DNA of 64,000 nucleotides from Neopestalotiopsis rosae (GCA_023078685.1 JALGAS010000006.1:1860001-1924000), one strand, 5' to 3'. Positions 10,797 through 22,420 are shown, counted from the stretch's first letter. Notes: generated by a model from the letters alone, not told the origin. Translations and numbers: made by a program.

Positions 10797-11012
10797 ATGC
10801 TCGTCGCTGGAGCTCGAATATTGAGTGACCATGATGGGAGTTGTGTTCGATCTCGAAGTCAACTTTGTACTTTCTTGTATATATTTCAGATAATGCAATC
10901 GAACATGCATAAGGTCAAAGTTAAGAACGTATTATCGCATTGAACGTCCGATTATCTTTTGCGCGATTGATCACAGGTCTTTTGGGACACGACACATGCA
11001 ATGGAGCGCAAG

Positions 11013-14000
11013 TCATGATCCACCATCCAGTGCGAATTCGGGCCCCAGCATGTGTCGCCGAGCCTTCACCAGCTCATTCTTCACTTCTTCCCCCACCGTT
11101 TGATAACACCATTGAGATCGATCACCAGAATGATGTGAACCACTAGATCGATGAAGCCAGACTAAATGTTCAGTGAAGCTTTGTTCCAGCAGGAATCGGT
11201 AAAAGTCCAAGAACGAATCTCTGGCTGCACAGATCGTAGCCAGCTCTGGATGCTTGAGTGTAATGGTCAAAAGCGACGCTTTCTCGTATGTGAGCGGTTC
11301 TTGGAAAAGAGCAGCGATAGCTATGAGTAGCCATTCCGGTAAACTTGGCTGTTTGCTAAGTATCCTCAGGATGCGTCCTGTCAAATCTGCATGATCGTTT
11401 TGCAAGATTTTGGCCATAGTCTGGAAAAACCTGCCTTGCGGCCAATCGTCGATCGCTTCTATGATTGCAAATGTAGACCGAATGGTTTCGCAGTTGACAT
11501 CGTCTTCAAGCATTTGCAACATTACATCTAAGCTTTCAACCGGAAACTTGAATTTGCGACGGGCAAGGTCAACCAATAATTCTCGGATTTGAGAACGCGG
11601 GGGTCCCAAATTCTGTACCATGAGCTCCAACAATGACATAGGCTGGTCGCTTTGGCATGTATCTGGTAATCTAAGAAGAAGGAGAGCATCAAGTCTCACA
11701 TCGTCTTCCCCTCGTGGAAGAGCGTCGGGGAAAAGGTCGGCCACGTCCCTCATAGCATTCAAATTTTGTAGAACGATGGGTAGTAGTCTTCCTGGTGGGC
11801 TTTGGTGATGCAAATAGCACCTGATAATATTCGACACTGGATAGAGATCTTCGTCTTGCAATCCTTTTTGGAGCACCTCTAATGCGAGCGAAAAGAGATC
11901 CTGGCGGAGAAAAAGCAGGTCAATGGCCGCTGACTGAACATGAGGTTCGGGATCTCGAAGCTTTTGTCGAATGCCGTCGATGATTATTTGTGGCAGGGCT
12001 TTCATATTGGTGAGAAACTTGAGAGTAGCGACCCTGGTCTCAAGGTTGCCATCTTCTAGCCTCCGCGCTACCAATTGAATCAGTTTCGGGGTAAGCTGCT
12101 TTGCTCCTTTCAGAACGTTGCCAACACGCCCTCGCGTGTCCCCTTCCAGCATTTGGGCTACTTGATCAAGGGCTGGATCCGACAATTCGGCTGACAAATT
12201 ATTATCAATGACTGTTTCCAGGGCATGTTCGCGAAGTTCCGAGTCTTTATCTTCCAACATCATCTCTATTCTGTCGAGCCGTTTTGAGCCGTTCACAGAA
12301 CGGATGAATATCTTCAGTGCCAGCTGCCGGATACAAGGCTCTTCGTCGTCAATGAGTTCATCTATTTGACTGAGTATCTCGTTGGATGGTTCTCGGTGCT
12401 CAAAGATCTTCAAAGCACGCTTGCGAGTGTTTCTGTCTTTGTCCTTCAGCCAACGACTGATCTGATCGATCATTATGTGCAGATTTTGGCAACCTTGAAG
12501 CACGTCGAGTGCACCGTCGACGATTTCCAAATGCTTGCTCATAAGCAGACCCACTGTTTGACGGAGTATCTCTTCTGGTAGATGTTGATTCAATGGCAAT
12601 GCTCGCAAAGTAGCTTCTTGAATGCTTGGGTTTTCATGTTGCAGGCCTCGCGCTAGAATCCGCAGTGTTGACTCTGACAGATTGGACCTTTTTCGAAGAA
12701 ACTTTCCGATTTCCTTCTGAAATTCAAGATCTCCGGTTTCGAGAGATCGTGCCAACATATCAAGTATAGTCTCCGACAACTCTGACTGATTCTGTAGAAT
12801 TCTGTGTGCATATTGCTTAGCTGTAGCACGCCCAGTATTGAATAATTGAACCAAAGAACGGAGAACGGTCTCTTGTAGTCGATTTCGTTGCTCCAAAATC
12901 TCCATAGCAGCCTTTTGAATTTTCCGAAAGTGGTTGTAGTTTGCCAAGTCCAGCTTCTGATCAATAGTCATGAAGAGTTGGATGAGTTGAATGCTGATAG
13001 CTTCTGGTAGGACTGGTTGACTTCTGAGAACATTGATTGCAACTCTGTGCATTTCTCGATCATCGGACTTGAGTTTATGTATTGAACTGTCCATCAGCTC
13101 CATCCTGGTAGCCTCCGACAGGACTGGTTGACTCTCCAGAACCGAGAATGCAACTGAGCTCAACTTTGGGTGTTTTAATTTGAACCTTTGCATCGCAGTC
13201 TCTATCAGCTCCATCCTGGTAGCTTCAGGTAGGACTTCTTGATGGTCTAGAACCCAGAATGCAATTGAGTACAAACCAGGGCTATGCGATTTGAACTTCT
13301 GCATTGCATTTTCTACCAGTTCCATCCAGGTAGCTTCCGGTAGTGCCGGGTGACTGTCCATGATCGTAATTGCAATTGAGTGCCAATCCTTATTATCAGA
13401 CTTCAACTTCTGTATCGCGTTCTCTACCAGGTATGGCCATAAAGTCGGCTGTCGAACGAGGGCGCGTAAGGTATCGTTGTGAAGAACTAAATCAACATCT
13501 TTCATCCACTTGATCAGAGTATCTGAAACGTCAGGCGGTAAAGAAACCTGCTTATCGAAGAGAATCCTCAAGGCTGCTTCTTGGATCCGTTCCTGTATTC
13601 CCTTTTTTTCGGGCACATAGTTTCTTCGGGGAAACATGGTGATGACGCGTGCCACTTTCGAGAGCATTTTTCCATAGGGTCGAGAAAAGGAAGCATGGAT
13701 CATCTCCAGATCTGTCTCAAGAAGGGAATCATGATGATCGTCGATCACGCCTATCTTAATGAAAAAATCATAATGGAAGTCAAATGCTCGTATCACACCT
13801 TCGAGTGCTGATTGTGAGAGAACGGGACTTCTCATCATTCTTTGTACAACCTGGAAAGCTTCATGTCTGACGTCGGAGTCTGCATCTTCGAGCTTTTCCG
13901 TAACGATACGAATGACTTTCTTCGAGAATGAGGCCTCCGGAAAAGTTGTGAACATTGATATAGATGTGCCTAGCACGGGTTCGCGTTCCTGCTCAACCCA

Positions 14001-17000
14001 ATTGGTGACGAGACTTATAATGTCTGCACTCTTCATTTGGCGGTTTCTGAGCGATCGCAGAAGCCAGGTCTTGCGATTGTCGTCTCCTCCAGTCAAAAGT
14101 CGTTCAATTATGTGCTCTGGATACTCCATATCGTCGGTAATGCATCTATAATAGTTCGAGTTCTGCTGCATGGAGTCGTGTTCGAATAGTGCCCAATTTT
14201 CCAACTGCTTTTCAAGGATCTCCCGCACTGATAACGATTGTAAAGTGGGAACCTCAAATAGGCAATGCATAACAAGTCGATGATGTGTAGGCCCGAGCAT
14301 ATCTATTGGCTCTTGTTGAATTTCTTTGAAGTATTGTTCCAAGTGACTGTGCATCGCACGTTTGGGTCCATGCTCATAGTTGGTTCTGGGACCTGTTTGG
14401 CTGTACTTTTTATCATCATGAGATCCTAGCAGACCTGCTAGGAAGCGCCAAACAATATCGAATTCTCTAGAGTATTTGTGCTCTCGAAAGAAATCGATTG
14501 CATCTACTCCCTTCGCATTCCGCTCGATCCATTGACGCTTTAGATGCCGTGCGGCAAAGTATTCTTGATGTGTCAGGTGCAAGAAGTAATAATCGCGTCT
14601 GGTCTGGCCTGGCGATACTTCTGGCGACCGAAGGAAGGAAAGACGCTGGAGAGTATAGTCGAGGCCTTGTCGTGGTTGCAATTCCTCTTGTAGCTCCTTG
14701 AACACTCGCTCGAGGAAATCTTCATCGAAAATTGTAAGACCCTCACACAATCCCTGGAACGCCAAATTCTCGAGTAGAACAATTTCGCCCTTCATTATTT
14801 TCTCGATTTCCGAGGGCAAAGATGTATCAGACTCACTCGTCCTGTCGAGCCGACGACTATCTTTTCTCCAAAGTGCTCCCTCGATTGCTTGGTAGAGACC
14901 TGTCATCGTCTCCAACGCAAACCGCTTTTTATCATTCCTGGAAGCTGTATCTCTCCAGGCGAAGCATAGAGCATCGAGCTGCACTGGTATCCGCACGAGA
15001 TCCTGGATGAGTGGCCGAGTCTTCAGGAATTCTAGAATGTTCGCACTGTTTGGCTGCTCTACTCTCGCCACATAATCCTTGACTTGGTTTGGGTAGAAAC
15101 CGACGGTTTCTAACTCGATGTCAAAAGTCTCACGTTTCTGCAATTGATCGAATTTGACAGAGGGTCGTGATGTAACAATGACGTTGCGCTGCCCGATCAG
15201 CCAATCGACTGATTCTTTCAAAGTGCTCCCGTCTCGTAATCTGGTCGCAATCTCGTCCATACCGTCAAGAAGAAAGAGAGTATCATCCTTAGTATAGTGA
15301 CTCTGTAGATGAACCCTCAACGCTTTGGTCATCGGCTTGGCTTCTGGGTTATTCATTGGGCCAAAGTACATGCCAAGAAGCCATTCCCAGAAGTCTCTAT
15401 CTTGATGTGTAGCGAGATTCCCCAACGGCACCCACAGTATACGGGCGAAGTGCCTGCAATAAGAATATTCGCGCACATCCTCAAGATCATTGCTGCCATG
15501 CTTGACGGACTTCCTAATTTGCTGGAGTTGTAGGAAGTCGCCTACAATCTTTTTGCATAGTGTCGACTTTCCCGCGCCTGCTTGACCACGAATCAAAATT
15601 CTTCTAGGCCGTCTTGCTTCTTTCTCATCTGCAAATTCGCGTAAATTGAACAAATCTGGCAAATTGATTTTCTCTTCATCACGGAACTCCCATTCTCTCT
15701 GGAAGTCCCTTCTTCGCAAACGCTCCGCTAGCGAGAAATCAAAGCTCGGCGGCTGTACGTGATCAGCATACTGACCGCCACGAACATCTTGTTCTATGAT
15801 GTTGAGATTGACGTAGCAGCTGTCTATAGGAAGCTGCTCGCCAGATATCCTCTGAATTTGGAGTCTATCATCATTCGCATAATGATTGAGAATCCACGCA
15901 TCGGCCCGAGATAATAATGGTGGCAAACTTGTCGTAATTTCAATAGCCGTGCTGATCTCCTGAAACACCTGGTCTGACGAAACACGACATTTGTTGAGGC
16001 CTGAGTGGTCCGTATTGATCGGAATGAGTTTGCCCGATAGCCCTCTTGCAGATTCTTTTCCCACAATCTATTCTAGTCTGTTAGAAGTGTTCTATGATGG
16101 AAGTCAGGAGACTTACACTTGCTATAGGAAGAAATCCGAAATATGTTTTCTTTTGCTCATAGAATGAAAATATTGTTGCTTGGTCCAGTCGATTCTGGAT
16201 CTTTTCGAATCTGTCCGCGATGTCACTCAACGGCCCAGAATCTTGCGAAAGCAGGTATAGCAGGCCTTTTTCTGACCCAAATATGCTGGTGGCTCGGGCC
16301 AGTAGAGAAGCCCACGGGGCTAACGGAGAGCCTCGATGTGGAGTTCCTAAAAATAAGATTCCTCGTGTGCTTTCAACAATATTTGTTGCATACCATTCTT
16401 CGTTTTGATCCCATCGATGTTTGTTAGCTAACCAATCTAGGGCCTTCCCAAGAGCATGTCAGTTATCGACACCCCGATGTTGAGATCTACAAACTCACCT
16501 CTTTGATGACAATTCCACCGAAGCTGTGACTAATGAAGATAATAGGTAATTTTGAAGGTGTCTGGGTATCATGTTAGTGGTGACCATATGAGCATTACCA
16601 TATCTAACCTTTTCGCGATGAAGCACAAGGTGTCTGCTGAGCGTTATTCCCGTCTCTTGCACTGTCGAGAATGAGGCGTCAAGCAGCCAATCAGAACTAT
16701 GTGCAAAGTTCATGATCCGAGCATTGGGAAATCGTTTCGCAAGTAAGTCAAGCAAATGCACACGACTATTGTCGTCAGACCCAGGGCTTTCCGCCTTGCA
16801 GGTCCAGGTGTACTCCGGGTTGGCGCCTAGCCCGTGTACAGCGATGATCCTGTCTGTATAAGCGGTATTCAGATAATATCGCCAGGATTTCTTACTCGAA
16901 TCGCGCGTCTTTCGGGTCATGCCTCACATGGAGCCCCCCGGGAAGTCGTTTCCGATCGCGCCGCAGGATTTTTGAGACAAGTGATGATGACAGGGCAAAT

Positions 17001-17071
17001 GCCCCCAGCACCATAAGACATACTGTGATGATCATCGTGGCGGACAACGACATGGCATCACTCACAAACAT
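11013..17071 (-). CDS. Fungal NLR: membrane segment, SesB-like serine hydrolase, NACHT, helical repeats
   Basis: Six... in fact five exons read leftward: 17071..16896, 16849..16609, 16561..16499, 16443..16117 and 16067..11013, giving 1953 residues; introns are 46-55 bp and all phases match. Residues about 8-32 form a hydrophobic membrane segment followed by KILRRDRKR. Residues 59-200 hold an alpha/beta hydrolase of the SesB/DUF676 type: IIAVHGLGANPEYTW, the nucleophile elbow SHSFGG (Ser152, with Ser in place of the usual first Gly) and GILFLGTPHRGS. NACHT follows: P-loop GQAGAGKST (about 430-438), Walker B LFLLDGMDE (about 533-541) and sensor NVIVTSRPS. After about residue 740 the protein is all helical HEAT/armadillo-like repeats, including 37-residue units that are close copies. 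Such proteins act as incompatibility or pathogen sensors in which repeat binding oligomerises NACHT and activates the effector. The ligand is unknown. Both start ATGs (17071 and 17053) precede the membrane segment. Confidence 0.88.
12930..13440 (-). repeat. Tandem 111-bp repeats in the NLR sensor region
   Basis: At least four units of exactly 111 bp (37 codons) follow one another; the landmark catcctggtag, encoding the Ala-Thr-Arg-Met region, recurs near 12990 (diverged), 13101, 13212 and 13323. Each unit encodes a two-helix block of the form LPEATRMEL...AMQKFK...AF.VL. Units 2 and 3 are the most alike. Constant length and DNA-level similarity point to recent duplication or gene-conversion-type homogenisation. 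Confidence 0.75.
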
Positions 17072-17356
17072 TATGCGTGAAAGTATGACATGGTTATTTT
17101 CTGAGTTCCGGGTCTCTGGGGCGAGGACAGAAGTCTTGGGTCTGAGTTGCAGCTTTTCAAATCATGGCTGTGCTGCTCGGGGGTTGCCTCTCTGCAGCTG
17201 AGTTCGGCTGTGTTCGCGAAAGTAGGAATGCCAAGCTCGAAACTGCATGCTACTGATGTTGGACTCACTGAAATAACAAATAGCAACTCGTCAATCTGTT
17301 ATGGCTGCTTCTGATCCCTGCTACCCATGCAACCATGGCATCGCAAATTCCTTCCC

Positions 17357-18361
17357 CTAAACAGATTGGCCACCCCCGCATCCGCGACGCTTCCAAGCCG
17401 CCCTCTCTTGGTTCCATGCCCAAATGGAGTTTTTTACAACCACAATAACCAAGTACGACGCTACAAGACCAAAAAATCCGGGCACAGCGATCAGAGAAAA
17501 AAACGTGAGACCGTATGATACTCTTCGGAACGCCGCGTCGCTTTGTAAGAAGTCAGTAGCCAATCCGACCTGCATAGCAGTAAGGGCTACAACGATGTAG
17601 ACAGTCGTTGGACCTATCCAAGCAATATTGTCCGAGCAAAAGTCATTGTACTTATTCCACTTGGTCAAATAAGCGCCCCGAAACAAGCGTCCGAACCGAC
17701 AGATTTTGTTCAGCCGATTTAGACGCAGCTCGCCATAATACCAACGTTCGGTCACCGGTTCATTCCAGGATCGCGAATCCAGAAGCTCCCTGGATAGTTG
17801 CAGCCATTGCGGCCATTGTACTTCCTGAGGTATGAGATAGTTCTCCTTGGCGAGATGAAAGTCACTCTCATATCGTATTAGTGACACATAAGTGAGAAGG
17901 AATCCGAAAGCGTGACGCCGAGTGAGATTTTGCCAACATTTATCATCCGTGGGGGACTTTTCCCAACATCCACAGACTTTTTGACAACTGAGAAAGTTCT
18001 CCCAGACATGGGGAACCAGAAGAAAGCGAGGAATCGGCTTCAAAAACAATCTGCCTGACCCCCAAACCAGATGCAGATCCAATTGCTCGACTGCGATCAC
18101 CGTCCGACCAAGTAGACGCTGACGATGTAAAGGCCGCGGCAGAGCTTGCCTGCCTGCCATCCACAAGCATTTGCGCACGAATGGATATTCGAGGCGTTTC
18201 ATGCAGAGCTCGCTTGTGAGATACTCGCGACGAAGCTCGGGAACTTCCAACGAGTCTTTGCTCTTCTCATACGATGCAGGTAGGAGATCGACTTGGCTCT
18301 GCGCTGTGTTGAATAAAACATTTTTCTTGAATGGCGGCGGCTGTGCACTTTGCTGTGTCAT
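17357..18361 (-). CDS. Fungal multi-pass membrane protein of unknown function (DUF6601-like)
   Basis: Single main exon of 334 residues starting MTQQSAQPP. An alternative start at about 18433 (MNLS), spliced by a GTGAGT...ACAG intron to the Gln-Ser-Ala codons at residue 4, is equally possible. The N-terminal half has a conserved-looking core (LHRQRLLGRTVIAVEQLDLHLVW and GRLFLKPIPRFLL), then RHAFGFLLTYVSLIRYESDF, HLAKE and a YGELRLNRLNKICR block. The C-terminal part has two clear membrane segments: TTVYIVVALTAMQVGLA and YGLTFFSLIAVPGFFGLVASYLVIVVV. I recall this pattern from a fungus-only family; the DUF number is from memory and needs a profile search. It is co-oriented with the NLR and ends 286 bp before its start, so they may share chromatin or regulation, but nothing proves a functional link. 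Confidence 0.75.
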   Translation of the reverse strand: MTQQSAQPPPFKKNVLFNTAQSQVDLLPASYEKSKDSLEVPELRREYLTSELCMKRLEYPFVRKCLWMAGRQALPRPLHRQRLLGRTVIAVEQLDLHLVWGSGRLFLKPIPRFLLVPHVWENFLSCQKVCGCWEKSPTDDKCWQNLTRRHAFGFLLTYVSLIRYESDFHLAKENYLIPQEVQWPQWLQLSRELLDSRSWNEPVTERWYYGELRLNRLNKICRFGRLFRGAYLTKWNKYNDFCSDNIAWIGPTTVYIVVALTAMQVGLATDFLQSDAAFRRVSYGLTFFSLIAVPGFFGLVASYLVIVVVKNSIWAWNQERAAWKRRGCGGGQSV

Positions 18362-19009
18362 TTGTTCAAATAAGAATGGTTGAGCAAATTGAATATTAAT
18401 TCTGGCAAGCACAAACTCACGCTCAGATTCATGGTTGCTTCCTCGCGAAAACTTTGAGGCTAGATTCGTACATTAAAAGTGGAAAGAGGCTTCAGCAAGC
18501 ATCACGACGATAAATCTCAGCTCAAATACGATAGTTATGAGTATTGCTTGAAAGCTCTATATACCAAAGAAGCGCACTTACAAAGAGGGACCGTGGTCAG
18601 TGCTTGTGCAATTCCTGCAGCGAGATGCGGCGAATCAAAATTTAAATGGCTAGACGGTTCACCCTATATCAAAGACGTATTCTCGATTGGATGAAGCTGA
18701 CTGATTATTCAGCCCTCAAAAATGTTATAATATACTTTGTCTAGTCCACAGACCGTCGCTATATTGGAATTCAGCTGTGCGACCAGCATAACAGTCGACC
18801 TATGATATTGAGACACACTAAACGTTCTTCCGGACGGGCGTGGCCTCGACTGCGGCTGATGCTCGAAGGCGCACGCGATGGCGAATTACTTTTGATGCTC
18901 GCGATATCAACACGCAAACGCTTTCACGCACCAAGCAAAGCTTGATATGAAGGTAGCTTGTGCTGCAAGTTGCAACTCGGTAGTGGTGACTGCAAGGCTC
19001 ACGTTTGAA

Positions 19010-19028
19010 CTAACCTAACCTAACCTAA
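19010..19028. repeat. Short (CCTAA) tandem repeat
   Basis: ctaacctaacctaacctaa, about 3.5 copies of a five-base unit. It resembles but is not the fungal telomere unit (CCCTAA), so it is a microsatellite rather than an interstitial telomere. Confidence 0.8.
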
Positions 19029-19049
19029 TTGAGTTCAGCAGAATGTGAG

Positions 19050-19068
19050 GATTGATTGATTGATTGAT
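19050..19068. repeat. (GATT)n microsatellite
   Basis: Nearly five perfect copies of GATT, 22 bp after the CCTAA repeat. Confidence 0.85.
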
Positions 19069-19195
19069 AGTCTCGCAGCAGGCATATGTGCCACTGCTAA
19101 AATTAGTATATTAGGTATGTATGTATTCGTTAATGGCATTTCCAATCCTCTATTCGTATCATGAACCATCGTAATCATTCGGCCGACAATCGATA

Positions 19196-20041
19196 TCAGC
19201 ACTCGCCGTAATGCTTTTCATTCCGTATCAACGCCCACCCGCACCGCACCATCCAAAACGCGGCAAACAATGGCGTCGTCAAGAGGCCGACTGAAGCCCC
19301 GAGAATGCCCTTGAACATCATGGGCACCCAGGTTTGCAGCGACGGGTGCACGGTACCGATGTACGTCCAGTCGCCGCCGTTGCGCGTGCCCACGAGCGTC
19401 ATGAAGCCGATGGTGGGGCCGATGAAAAGGGCAAAAGTGACGACGGCGACAAGCAGGGCGCGCAGGACCTGCGAAAAGAGAAAGACCATCCAGTGCGCCA
19501 GACAGCCGCCCTCGTACTTGCCGCCGTTGTCGTCCTCGGCGGTGCGGTCCAGGAACATGAACCAGCGCGCCAGGCGGTTCTTGGGCTCGGCCAGGCTGCC
19601 AATGGCCTGGACGCGCGCGTTCCTGAGGTCCTGGTTCACCAGCGCGAGCTCCGCCAGCCAGGTGATGACGCACTGCAGGATGATGGTCACTGTGGCATCG
19701 CCCACCAGCGTGTTGGGGAACTGAAACAGGTTGATGGACTGTTTTGTTGTGCCGTACATTCCTGATTACCCCTTGGTGTTAGTTGGTGGGGCTCCGACTG
19801 TTAACGCCCTAGGCGCTCTCCTGAAAAACATACCAACAGCGATGGCCAGGTTGATTACGCCCGATATAATTGCTGCAATGAAGCCATGGGGAACGAGAAG
19901 GTAGAATATTTGATGGCCAGTGATCTTTTCACTAGGACTCAAAAAGCCTTTTCGCTCGCTCTCGGTTATTGGGGCTGAAGCCTCTGGATCTGGACTCGCC
20001 TGCCGCTGCGTAGTGAAGAATGGATTTGCTGCCCAGGCCAT
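19196..20041 (-). CDS. DUF2456-like fungal membrane protein
   Basis: Exons 20041..19834 and 19761..19196 (72-bp intron, GTATGT donor) give 257 residues; the join reads AIAVGMYGTTKQSIN. Membrane segments are visible at about residues 46-70 (IFYLLVPHGFIAAIISGVINLAIA), 85-105 (VTIILQCVITWLAELALV), around 150-175 (MVFLFSQVLRALLVAVVTFALFIG) and near the C-terminus (ASVGLLTTPLFAAFWMV). The block YGTTKQSINLFQFPNTL.GD, followed by a long amphipathic stretch with NQDLRN, is what I associate with the fungal DUF2456 family. The N-terminal 40 residues are polar and probably cytosolic. No enzyme motif is visible and no role is known. Codons in the second exon are strongly G/C-ending, unlike the surrounding DNA. 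Confidence 0.8.
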
Positions 20042-21257
20042 TTCTGGATCGTTTATGACTGGGAGGTTTGGTAACGTGGTAGGAAAATCAACAAAAACGA
20101 CGCAAACTCAAAAGCATGTCAAAGATACTAGAATCGAGGTGCGGTAGGGAGGTACTAAGTATATTTTATTCCAGAACTTTTCGGTCGCAATAGGTAACAA
20201 GAACGATGCGGTGACAAAGATTTGGGAGGTCAACATGGATATATGGAATGATCTGCCACCAGGGTATCTATTAGGTGCCGGGCTGGCGTGATTAATTGCT
20301 AGATTAGTGAGATGCCCCCATAATTCCCCATTTGTTCCTTCCCAAACGTCTTTTTCCTTCTTTCTTGTGACTAGGGCGACTTGTGAGAGACAAAGAATCG
20401 TTGAATGTTGTGACGATGATGTCGATTGCAGAGCCTTCCGATCAGTCCCGTGGTGCATTGTATGGTGGAAGACACGGCGCTTGGTAAGCCTGCTTCGGAA
20501 GGCCGGCGACACGTGAGACCAAAGTCTACCCAGTGCATCCGACACATTCCCCGTCACCTTACAAACATACACGGATCTTGTGACTCATTTTGAGCCCAAC
20601 ATTCATCTCATGAGCGGTCAACAGAAGAGGACCAAAAGAGAGCACAAGACGCTGGCCATTCTTTGCCCGTCGCACAAAGCCATGAAAACCATCTCGCGAC
20701 TAGGTGGAAAATTCACTAGAAAGCAAGAAAAAAGACAAGTAGAAAAGTGCCCTAAATACCGGCGGCGGGGCGAACGTGGAAGGAGATCGCCGGTACAAAT
20801 ATGCAGGGACCTGTCAAAGATTTGCCGATTTGGGTGAGATTGTGCCCAATGCGGTGGGGTCAACAGTGGTAGCGTCCTGGCCTATGTAAGGGGCAGGCGA
20901 CGGGCGTTGAGGCGGGACAGGGGGGGCCAAGAGCCTGTGCTGCGGGGGGAGGCACCAAGTTTGCAATGGCTTGCAGAAGTCGAATAATCCCTTTTCCCTT
21001 TTACTCTTCGCTCCTCCCACCAGAATTCGATGTGGGCATGACTGCCGGTACTACTTCAATGAGTCGTCGACCCATGCATTGTGGAACATTGACAGGACCA
21101 GGAGTGGGACTGTAGAGAATGAAGAACTTCATCGTGGCCCAGTCCGATCTGTCGCTGGCTTCACCCGGGCGAGCTGTTGAATTCCAGGTAGTCACTATTA
21201 GCGTCGAATCTAGTGCACTCATTCGAGCCTGACGCGAATTTGTTAGCATGGTCGTTA

Positions 21258-21878
21258 TCAAGAAACTATTCGTGCCAATACTGAGTCAAACAGGGTAACA
21301 ATACAACTCACAGCATAGGTGCACCGTAGATCATGATTGGAAATGAGATGACATAAACCTGACCGATCACTGTAGGTTTTGGGGCTGGTCACCGATCGAA
21401 ACGAGTCCATGTTGAAGAAGGCATCGTGGTCCTTCCGTGGACCGCTCGACCTGCCACTGTAAACACATATTACGCTGAGCTTACCGAACCGAAGGACGAG
21501 CCCCTTAAATAACTCCTGGTTCCACCTCAAGTTGTTGGTGGTCTTGAAGCTGGCGTATATGATCTGACTCTGGAGTGGAGTTTGCGGCCAGTATATCGCG
21601 ATTGGCGGATACGAGAAGTGCAGGACGGTACGCGGCAAGTTGATCCAGAGCCCCTGGCGCCGCTGCCCAGTCGACGTCTCGTAATGGCATCCTGACGGCA
21701 ATTCGAGGAGCTGACAATGTTTCTTCACTATTCGAGATGCCTCCGCACAGGCATCGTGTAGCGATGAATAGTCCCAAGTCAGTGGCCTCAGCACAAAGAA
21801 GCTGGACAGTATCTGACCATCGTGACTATAATTCCCGCGGTCTCGGCAGCTGAGCACACAGCCCGACAGTAGCGGCAC
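21258..21878 (-). CDS. Unrecognised 206-codon open frame
   Basis: An uninterrupted leftward frame of 206 residues (first residues MPLLSGCVLS from a non-ATG codon). It has no signal peptide, no convincing domain and mixed composition. A second leftward frame at 21505-21777 overlaps it in another phase and has an equally protein-like sequence (MPLRDVDWAAAPGAL), so either could be the real or former coding frame. The length is more than expected by chance in this base composition, but nothing is recognised. Could be an orphan gene, an eroded gene or chance. Confidence 0.2.
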   Translation of the reverse strand: MPLLSGCVLSCRDRGNYSHDGQILSSFFVLRPLTWDYSSLHDACAEASRIVKKHCQLLELPSGCHYETSTGQRRQGLWINLPRTVLHFSYPPIAIYWPQTPLQSQIIYASFKTTNNLRWNQELFKGLVLRFGKLSVICVYSGRSSGPRKDHDAFFNMDSFRSVTSPKTYSDRSGLCHLISNHDLRCTYAVSCIVTLFDSVLARIVS

Positions 21879-22116
21879 CTCCTAAATATTTTGCTGAAGT
21901 TCTGCTGGGAGACGTGAAAAGGCGTGGAAGGTGGACGGCGTTGACATTGGGTACGTCTACCTGGTATGAATAGAGTACGAATAACCTGATGCTGGAATTG
22001 GCAGAATCCAAGAATTGGTGGAGTCGAAAATTCGCTGTCGAGTACTGGAGTTTTCCGAGGAATCGAATTCCCTCGGATTGGGCGAGCTGGATGCTCCTCT
22101 TATACATTGTGCTGGG

Positions 22117-22207
22117 TGTGGTTGGGGAGCTACCTGGGCAGTGTTAGAGAAGGTACAAACAATATTAATTAATATGGTTTCCTGGTCAAACGGTTCTGAC
22201 GTATCTA
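22117..22207 (+). repeat. Direct repeat copy 1 with tRNA-Gln-like 5' half
   Basis: About 91 bp running from tgtggttggggagctacctg to ggttctgacgtatcta, repeated with few mismatches at 22421-22511 (spacing 304 bp). The last third (ggtttcctggtcaaacggttctgacg) matches the 5' half and A box of fungal tRNA-Gln. Downstream, at 22244-22254, is an exact-looking B box/T loop (ggttcgagtcc), then tgcaacca. Confidence 0.65.
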
Positions 22208-22267
22208 TGATAATGAGAGTGGGACACGATTAAGCAACGATACGGGTTCGAGTCCCTACGTGCAACC
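22174..22267 (+). pseudogene. tRNA-like pseudogene (A box and B box, no valid anticodon arm)
   Basis: A box-like tggtcaaacgg and B box ggttcgagtcc are about 55-60 bp apart, and terminal GGTT can pair with AACC before the final A. The middle part (tgataatgagagtggg) cannot form an anticodon stem, so this is unlikely to be a functional tRNA. It may still recruit RNA polymerase III. Confidence 0.45.
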
Positions 22268-22420
22268 AAAAATCGCTGCAAAAAGCATGGGGTTTCAAGC
22301 AGGAGGAAGGTCCGGTGGTGGCATATATGGAAGTCAGGGCTGGGTGTTGGGAGCAGGCAGGCAGGGACGCCAGTGAAGGAACGCCTGGGATCGTCTCGGC
22401 GCTGTGGGCAAAGATGGCCG

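Larger units (their letters stand above)
18362..19195. other. Intergenic region with simple repeats
   Basis: Contains the promoter of the membrane protein gene at its left end. No further supported gene. It carries the two short tandem repeats listed separately (CCTAA at 19010-19028 and GATT at 19050-19068). Confidence 0.5.

Noticed and set aside
16495..16920. Stand-alone 141-residue hydrolase gene starting at 16920
   Set aside because: The frame continues only through introns; splicing from the upstream ATG at 17071 and on to the NACHT exon restores the full SesB-like motifs.
19010..19028. Interstitial telomere repeat
   Set aside because: The unit is CCTAA, not CCCTAA, and only about 3.5 copies are present.
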